From the NCBI RefSeq assembly GCF_023700755.1, contig NZ_JAMKOJ010000016.1, positions 1 to 34,623 on the forward strand: a DNA stretch of 34,623 bases, given 5' to 3'. The notes beneath the pieces were generated by a model. It had not been told where the DNA came from and searched no databases. It saw only the letters and a list, made by a program, of their open reading frames with translations. This DNA is from Allorhizobium sonneratiae (GTDB lineage: Bacteria; Pseudomonadota; Alphaproteobacteria; Rhizobiales; Rhizobiaceae). Made by a program: the position numbers and the translations under genes. Below, piece after piece: positions 29,667 to 34,623 of this stretch. The stretch's first letter is position 1. Every line of letters begins with the position of its first letter.

Positions 29667-32429
29667 TTACCTTTCTAAATCATTCCGGCCCTTTGTTGCC
29701 GATTTCTGGGCCGCCGCCTTGCTAGGTTTAGCCACCTGTTTTTCATCAGATGTTCTATTATTGTTCTTCTTCTGCCCGGAAGCAAGAGCTTTTTCGTTAG
29801 AAGGTTGTTTTTCTTCGCTATTCTGTTGCTTTTCTCCCACAAGGGATGCCTCCCATGTTCTTCTGTCAACCATGCGATTTTCGCGGACTTTCTCTCCGTT
29901 TTCCAGCGTCGTGATGACTGTTTTTTCAACCTTGTGGACGCCGACTTCTTTCAGCTCAACAGACTGCCCCTTTTGAAGTCCGGAACGATCGATCGCATCC
30001 GGCAGATCAATACCCCAAATACGGATTTCCTTGTGGCCCGTATTGAGTACGGCATAGCCGGTTTTTTCCTGTTTTGGATCATCCTTGTAATTTCCATGCC
30101 CGTAATCGACAAGGACACCGACAACGCCACTTGCGTAATTGAGCGCATCATCACTGCGGCCATTGCCCCTATTCTCGGCAACGTCTTTTTCAGATTCAGA
30201 TGCCCGCCTCCCTTGCTTTTCGGTGCTGGCGTCTTGCGCTTTTCCGACTGCTTGATTTTCAGCAGTAGATTTCTGTCTTGCATCGGTAGCAATAATCTCA
30301 TTGGTAAGAAATCGTGCCTCTCGCTTTGCCACCTCTTGCCAGTCAAGTTCACTCGGCTGATAGCCGGTGGCATTTATGCCCCGCGCGTTAGCCTCTATCC
30401 AGGCTTCGCGACGAAAATCCTTTGTGCCTTTCAGGGCAACGCTCGTCCAACCGCGATGTGCCGCCGTATCAAGCATGAGCCCCACAGCTTCCTCGCGGAA
30501 AATCTTCGCTTTCAGAACATGCGCGTTAGCGTGGAACAGCTCTTCCTTGCCCTTACTGTCGATGTAAACTCTGGTGACATCATCGCTCTCCGCCAGATAG
30601 AACCGGCGCTTGAGATCGGGCGGGAATGGCGTTTCATCGCGTCCCGCTTCGTTTTTCGCAATGGGCTGAGAAGGATCAACGGCGACCTCATTTTCAGCCC
30701 TTGCGGTGGGTTGGTCCTTGATTTTGTTGGCTTCATTATGCCGCGCCACGGTATGAAGGTCGGCCATATATTCGCCAATTGTCAATTTCACATCTTGAAG
30801 AAAAGTCTCCGGGTCTTTCCCCTCCTGTTTAAGCTTTTCCTCTAGTGTCTGCATGGCGGCCTGAATTTTGGCTTCCCGCTGCTTAACTTCATCCAATGTA
30901 ATATCCAGCATATTAAATCCCTCTATTGCCGAACGATAAACGGTATCAATATAAGATACCTTCTTTTCAGCAGGATCACTATGACTTTCATCTGAAAACA
31001 ATGCTTTTTCAAAGCGATATATCATCTTTTCCGCATAAGCCGATATCGTCGAATTTTCACTTTTTTTGATAACATCAGCCCATGTTTTCAACGCACTGGC
31101 CGCAACCTCAAGCGATCGTTCGGTTTTAGCGACCGCCGGATGCTCCAGCCTTTTCTGACGGTATCGCCTGTCCGCTGATGCACTGGTGCCAATATGCCGG
31201 GTGCGGCCCTCGCGCTCGATGGCTCTGACCTGCTTTTGTGTATAGGCCGGTGCGCTTGCACGTTCACGCCGATCCGTCACTTCCATCGCGATACCATGCT
31301 CACGCGCTTTTTGCGCCAAATCAGTGCGCCATGCCTTAAGCAAGGCTGGCGACGTGCGTAAACGCCGGCCATCACGATCTTTCATCGTGATCAGTGCGTG
31401 AACGTGGATATGATCGCGCTGGCCGCCTTCCGCCTTTCCCTTCGTATCGCTGAAAGGATCATGCTGAGAAAATACGTATTTATGACGGCTGAAGGTTTGA
31501 GCAAGAAAATCCCGGGCGGCCCGCTCGAACGCAGCCTCATCCGTTCCAGCTCTGGCAGAGACGATCAGATGCATGATGTCACGACCCCGCCGGCTCTGCA
31601 TCGGCTTGCGCCATTCGCGCTGGACAATCGCCGCAGCCTGCTTTCGATCGTCAATGATCCTGTTCTTGTCGTCTCTCAAACTGTCAGCCTCATCGAGCAT
31701 CTGACGCATCTTTGCCGTCGCGTAATCGACGCCGTGACCAGACGAATGAAACGAGAATCTTGCAGGATATGTCGGACCAGGCTCACTATCCCGATAGCGC
31801 TGTTCAACAGCACGCGCCCCTTCCGCATCTGCGGTCAAGCGCGTTCCTTGCTGATCGCTCAAAACCAGAATGCCTTGAACGGATAGTCGGCCTGGTGCTG
31901 CCGCCAAAAAATGGTAGCCAAAGCGCCGATCCGGTCCAACCGCTGCTCTAATTGCTTCTTGAGCTGCCGCATGGGCGTCATCCTCACTCCCAAACGGATA
32001 AGCCTCCAGCTCCATTGAAAAAACACCAACGTCTTTACTCTCGCCTCTGTGATCAAGATACCCTTCCCACGCCTCACCCAATCCGTTCAGTTGCTCACGG
32101 GTTTCCAGTATCTCCCCATTCTGGTCCTCCAGCTTGATACCCCCACTTCTGGAAATATAATTGACCATCGCGGAAAGCCGCTGCGTTCCGGCATAACTTA
32201 CGATTTTCACAACGGCAGGCTGAGCGCCTGAAGCAAGAGAAGTGAAACGGCGGGCTGCTTCGCTTGGCTCGTGAGCGGGCCCTTGATCGTTCGACTTTGG
32301 CAACCGAGACGGCAGAACGTAAGATTGACCACGCCCCTTTTGGTTAAAAAGCTCGTCCTCGATCTCATCGTCTGCGGCAGCTTTGCGAAGCCAGAGATAG
32401 ATATCATCCTGATCAGTCACGGCTATCAT
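29667..32429 (-). CDS. VirD2/MOBP-like relaxase with LPD7 domain
   Basis: A 920-residue relaxase that nicks oriT and pilots the strand. The N-terminal part has the Tyr region KIVSYAGTQRLSAMVNYISR (Y79 and Y91 are candidates for the nucleophile) and, at about residues 310-345, HLIVSARAGTDEAAFERAAR followed by the metal-binding HIHVH (about 340-344). Residues about 600-700 form an LPD7 domain (VYIDSKGKEELFHAN, RGWTSVALKGTKDFRREAWI, ARGINATGYQPSELDW). A further domain near 800-880 (GYAVLNTGHKEIRIWGIDLP) recurs in plasmid relaxases. The ATG at 32429 has GAGG upstream and overlaps mobC by 17 bases. It acts on the oriT at 32857-32888. Confidence 0.9.
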   Translation of the reverse strand: MIAVTDQDDIYLWLRKAAADDEIEDELFNQKGRGQSYVLPSRLPKSNDQGPAHEPSEAARRFTSLASGAQPAVVKIVSYAGTQRLSAMVNYISRSGGIKLEDQNGEILETREQLNGLGEAWEGYLDHRGESKDVGVFSMELEAYPFGSEDDAHAAAQEAIRAAVGPDRRFGYHFLAAAPGRLSVQGILVLSDQQGTRLTADAEGARAVEQRYRDSEPGPTYPARFSFHSSGHGVDYATAKMRQMLDEADSLRDDKNRIIDDRKQAAAIVQREWRKPMQSRRGRDIMHLIVSARAGTDEAAFERAARDFLAQTFSRHKYVFSQHDPFSDTKGKAEGGQRDHIHVHALITMKDRDGRRLRTSPALLKAWRTDLAQKAREHGIAMEVTDRRERASAPAYTQKQVRAIEREGRTRHIGTSASADRRYRQKRLEHPAVAKTERSLEVAASALKTWADVIKKSENSTISAYAEKMIYRFEKALFSDESHSDPAEKKVSYIDTVYRSAIEGFNMLDITLDEVKQREAKIQAAMQTLEEKLKQEGKDPETFLQDVKLTIGEYMADLHTVARHNEANKIKDQPTARAENEVAVDPSQPIAKNEAGRDETPFPPDLKRRFYLAESDDVTRVYIDSKGKEELFHANAHVLKAKIFREEAVGLMLDTAAHRGWTSVALKGTKDFRREAWIEANARGINATGYQPSELDWQEVAKREARFLTNEIIATDARQKSTAENQAVGKAQDASTEKQGRRASESEKDVAENRGNGRSDDALNYASGVVGVLVDYGHGNYKDDPKQEKTGYAVLNTGHKEIRIWGIDLPDAIDRSGLQKGQSVELKEVGVHKVEKTVITTLENGEKVRENRMVDRRTWEASLVGEKQQNSEEKQPSNEKALASGQKKNNNRTSDEKQVAKPSKAAAQKSATKGRNDLER

Positions 32430-32799
32430 CAACCTCACCACGCCGCCTGCGAGGCGCAACGGATCGAAGATAAACAAGCTCACTATCAACGCGTTCGTGT
32501 ACAGCAAGAACGTTCTTAAGCTGGGTCAAAATCTCGTCTGAATGCACTTGCCTATTGCTGTTCAAGGCGCGGGCAATCTGGTTGATGTTGACGCCAATCT
32601 TGCGCATATCCGAAAGAATTTTTGCAAGGATACGAATGTCCTGTTCGGTAAAAAATGGGCTGATACCCGCCCCTTCCAGAACAACCGACCTGTAGAAAGA
32701 AGACGGATTCACCCCCGCCTCTCTAGCAGCAGCCTCAACTTTATCCTTCTGACGTTTGCTCATTCTGATCTTGACTGTTTGGTCGAGAACTTCACGCAT
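32413..32799 (-). CDS. mobC: MobC-like relaxosome accessory protein
   Basis: A 128-residue DNA-binding accessory protein. The N-terminal ribbon-helix-helix (residues about 5-45: TVKIRMSKRQKDKVEAAARE, then VNPSSFYRSVVLEGA) is followed by the MobC signature region LSDMRKIGVNINQIARALN and a C-terminal helix ending in an Arg-rich tail (APRRRRGE). It should bind oriT and help open it for the relaxase. The start MREVLDQTVK (32799) is chosen from family alignment; the longer frame enters the oriT. The ribosome binding site is weak. Its stop lies inside the relaxase start. Confidence 0.85.
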   Translation of the reverse strand: MREVLDQTVKIRMSKRQKDKVEAAAREAGVNPSSFYRSVVLEGAGISPFFTEQDIRILAKILSDMRKIGVNINQIARALNSNRQVHSDEILTQLKNVLAVHERVDSELVYLRSVAPRRRRGEVDDSRD

Positions 32800-32890
32800 T
32801 AACGAACCCAAAACATTAGAGATAAATATATTATAATAGTCTGCATAATGACTATTGCAAAATGTACCACATTTTTGCGTATCCTGCCAA
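32800..32890 (+). other. Origin of transfer (oriT) with IncP/VirD2-type nic site
   Basis: Immediately upstream of mobC, an inverted repeat GCAAAATGT-ACC-ACATTTTTGC (32857-32878, one extra T) is followed at once by GTATCCTGCC. TATCCTG|C is the nic consensus of IncP and Ti-border relaxases, so cleavage is predicted between 32886 and 32887 on the plus strand. A second perfect repeat, AATAGTC (32835-32841) and GACTATT (32850-32856), adjoins it and may bind MobC or control the mobC promoter. The transferred strand would lead rightward and bring the relaxase genes in last. Confidence 0.75.
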
Positions 32891-33368
32891 ATCAATTCTA
32901 AGAAAAGACCTCCGGGGGGCGCTCACCAAGGTTCACCTGCTGTTTCCGCTTTCGCCTGCATCGGACAGCCGTGCTCGGCCAAAAGGTTCGCTCCGCTTTT
33001 CTCCTTTCGGCCTGTGCGCGTCCGACCGAATTTGCGAATGCGCGGCTCCAGGGTTCACTAAAGCGGTGAACACTTCAAAAATATCACACGATATTATCGT
33101 GTGATATTTTCGATCCGACAAATCGTGTTTTTGAGCCAAGTGTCTATACCGTGTGAAAGATCGTTGTCATGATATAGGTGTTACATGTTTAAAGATGCTA
33201 TTGGAAATCATTAACACCGCATGGACACATCGTTTATAAGATCATATAAACAGTATGTTAGCATCGTGTATTCGTAACGATGTTAACATCTTAAAATCGA
33301 TGTGTTCGTGTTTTCAGCTCTAAGGAGCGAAGCGATTATATTCAGATCAACATATATTAGAGGTCACA
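32891..33368. other. Leading region and control region of the second parA
   Basis: No credible gene. Near oriT, TCGGAC (32961-32966) with GTCCGA (33020-33025) and GGCCAAAAGG (32977-32986) with CCTTTCGGCC (33003-33012) form a nested imperfect stem-loop. GTTCAC and GTGAAC pair at 33053-33071. A 33-bp palindrome follows at 33078-33110. From 33140 to 33310 the DNA is AT-rich with recurring ATCGTT and GATGTTA words, the palindrome GATGTTAACATC (33279-33290) and the near-dyad GTTTATA/TATAAAC (33232-33251). CAGCTCTAAGG at 33315 also occurs in the 140-bp repeat. The right half probably includes the second centromere. Confidence 0.5.
33078..33110. promoter_or_regulatory. 33-bp perfect palindrome upstream of the second parA
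   Basis: AAAATATCACACGATA (33078-33093) and its exact reverse complement TATCGTGTGATATTTT (33095-33110) flank a single central T. This is far beyond chance and could be an operator, a partition site or a bidirectional terminator (the right arm ends in TTTT). Confidence 0.7.
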
Positions 33369-34082
33369 ATGACAATCCGTATATCCGCTGTCAGTGGTAA
33401 GGGTGGAGCTGGTAAAACAACGGCTGTTATATTAGTTGCGGGTGAATATGCTCTGGAGGGCAAAAAGGTCTTACTGATTGACGCTGACGGACGACAAAAT
33501 CTTTCAACGTGGCTTAAGCGATCAATCGACAAAAGCAATGAACCGGCCAATATATCGCTTGTTGTCTCTGCAACGGATGCAGGCATACGTAAAATTTTGG
33601 AGCGGGATGCTCTCAATTACGATGTGGTGATCATGGATTCACCAGGGCAAGACACAGTGACCCGTGATACCATTATTGCTGTATCTGATGTAGTGATGAC
33701 ACCAATTCAGCCAGCACAAGACGAGATTCTAGCAGCAGGCCAAGCCGCAAGCGACGTTGCAGACATAAGTGACACTGTGGGACGGAATATTTTGCATTTG
33801 ATATATCGGACCCGGATCAGCATGCCAAACAGAGCACTTCAAGAGTATAGGCTCATCCGACCGTTTGTCGAAAATCTTCAGAAGGGCGGTTATAATTCAT
33901 GCCTAATGGAGACCGAATTGGTAGAGCGCAATCCGTATCGAGAAATACGGACTGGATATGGAACATTGCAAATGCTCGAATTATCCGATTCTGTTAACAA
34001 AGCACGTGCCGAAGTTTTATCCTTCAAGCGAGAAATTGAAATGTATCTGAATGGGAAATTGGAGGGTTCCAATAATGACTAA
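33369..34082 (+). CDS. parA: ParA family partition ATPase (second copy)
   Basis: A 237-residue ParA-type ATPase, distinct from the one at 670. The deviant Walker A is SGKGGAGKTT near the N-terminus, LLIDADGRQNLSTW gives Walker A', and VVIMDSPGQD gives Walker B. There is no N-terminal DNA-binding domain, again a type Ib layout. AGAGG lies 7 bases before the ATG. Its 3' end overlaps the following ribbon-helix-helix gene by eight bases. Having two ParA cassettes on about 35 kb is unusual; the second may stem from plasmid fusion or give an extra, independent partition system. Confidence 0.88.
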   Translation: MTIRISAVSGKGGAGKTTAVILVAGEYALEGKKVLLIDADGRQNLSTWLKRSIDKSNEPANISLVVSATDAGIRKILERDALNYDVVIMDSPGQDTVTRDTIIAVSDVVMTPIQPAQDEILAAGQAASDVADISDTVGRNILHLIYRTRISMPNRALQEYRLIRPFVENLQKGGYNSCLMETELVERNPYREIRTGYGTLQMLELSDSVNKARAEVLSFKREIEMYLNGKLEGSNND

Positions 34083-34515
34083 ACGTGAAACCTCCGCGAG
34101 TGATTTTATAATTGCCCCCCGAAAACAACGTGCTGAATCTTCAAACGGAACAACGGATATTAAAAAAATAGAAAATAAAATCGAGGATAATATTTCAGAA
34201 ATAGAAAATGATATTTCGTCATCATCAATTGAGAAAAATTCAGCTAGCGGTCGCGAAGAGACAAAACTAATATCAGTAGACAAAAGTGTTCAGCGTGAAC
34301 GTTCCACAAGTAGAGCATTACGTCAAGAAGCATCTCGTTTGCGATTTCAAGATCTAAAGCAAAAAAAAGATCGAGAAAGCAAGCATTACGTCAATTGCCC
34401 ACTCGATTACGATACTAAACAACGATTAGCTAAAGCATCAATCGACAATCAGATCAAAATGACCGTAATCATTAAGGCTGCAATTGATCAATTCCTTCGT
34501 GATAATGGCTATTAA
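34075..34515 (+). CDS. Second ParA partner, ribbon-helix-helix protein
   Basis: A 146-residue protein starting inside the end of parA, with GGAGGG 9 bases upstream of the ATG. The first 90 residues are low-complexity, rich in Ser, Glu, Lys and Ile, and probably disordered (KKIENKIEDNISEIENDISS). The C-terminal 40 residues have a ribbon-helix-helix pattern: strand HYVNCPLDYD, helix TKQRLAKASIDN, turn, helix TVIIKAAIDQFLRDN. This mirrors the partner gene at 1338 in layout, though not obviously in sequence. Expected to bind the repeats at 33078-33310 and stimulate ParA. Confidence 0.68.
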   Translation: MTKRETSASDFIIAPRKQRAESSNGTTDIKKIENKIEDNISEIENDISSSSIEKNSASGREETKLISVDKSVQRERSTSRALRQEASRLRFQDLKQKKDRESKHYVNCPLDYDTKQRLAKASIDNQIKMTVIIKAAIDQFLRDNGY

Positions 34516-34623
34516 TGAACACTATTTTCGAATCAGAATTGAGTTGAGTTTTACCTAGAGACGCTTGCTATTTGCTAAGGTTGACGGGAAAAAAGGCGGC
34601 ATAGGCTCTTGACCCGCCTTGGC
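34516..34623. other. Right-end non-coding tail
   Basis: No gene. Near the end AAGGCGG and CCGCCTT can pair across a short loop, similar in composition to the GC-rich hairpin at 2862-2901. The window ends here without a feature closing the circle. Confidence 0.4.

Noticed and set aside
29805..30845. 346-codon plus-strand frame opposite the relaxase
   Set aside because: Antisense to a well-conserved relaxase domain; the composition is that of a shadow frame.

Overview
The window looks like most or all of a conjugative plasmid from an alphaproteobacterium of the order Hyphomicrobiales (Rhizobiales). The pointers are a RepC-type initiator with an antisense-RNA signature, an IalB-family protein, XRE regulators of the type common in that order, a LuxR/LuxI pair and a VirB/VirD4 type IV secretion system (T4SS). 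I cannot name the genus; a Brucellaceae, Bartonellaceae or Rhizobiaceae host is compatible. No transposase, tRNA, rRNA or CRISPR array was seen.

Layout. 0-2.8 kb: a repeat fragment at the very edge, a small coiled-coil protein, a ParA plus ribbon-helix-helix partition pair behind an AT-rich candidate centromere, then a solitary adenine-methyltransferase-like gene on the minus strand. 2.8-4.75 kb: luxR, luxI and a small coupled gene, with recurrent ATAGGT boxes upstream. 4.75-6.6 kb: three XRE repressors around an operator-rich gap. 6.55-9.1 kb: replication and multimer control (DUF736-like gene, stand-alone repC with a candidate antisense RNA, serine resolvase with res-like sequence). 9.6-12.65 kb: a trimeric autotransporter adhesin split by an in-frame TAG, with 147-bp (seven-heptad) repeats, followed by an IalB-family protein. 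12.66-14.16 kb: one unknown gene and a GC-rich non-coding tract packed with perfect hairpins. 14.16-29.2 kb: the T4SS island. Four exported proteins lie on the minus strand (a TrbM-like one and three related SNase-fold proteins); virB1-B2-B3-B4, a second transglycosylase, virB5-B7-B6-B8-B9-B10-B11 and virD4 lie on the plus strand. 29.4-33 kb: small membrane protein, relaxase and MobC on the minus strand, then a recognisable oriT with an IncP/VirD2-type nic site. 33-34.6 kb: a second ParA plus ribbon-helix-helix pair behind a 33-bp palindrome.

How it works together. The relaxosome (MobC, relaxase, oriT) delivers a plasmid strand to VirD4 and the VirB channel. The LuxR/LuxI pair probably ties some plasmid function, perhaps transfer, to cell density. 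RepC with its antisense RNA sets copy number, the resolvase resolves multimers and two partition cassettes secure inheritance. A perfect 140-bp inverted repeat brackets the T4SS island, and a third partial copy forms the left edge of the window, so the island could invert or be mis-assembled.

Most worth following up: the three degenerate four-cysteine SNase-like proteins next to the T4SS, the complete-looking antisense control region of a repC lacking adjacent repA and repB, the inverted repeats around the T4SS, the interrupted adhesin and the hairpin array.
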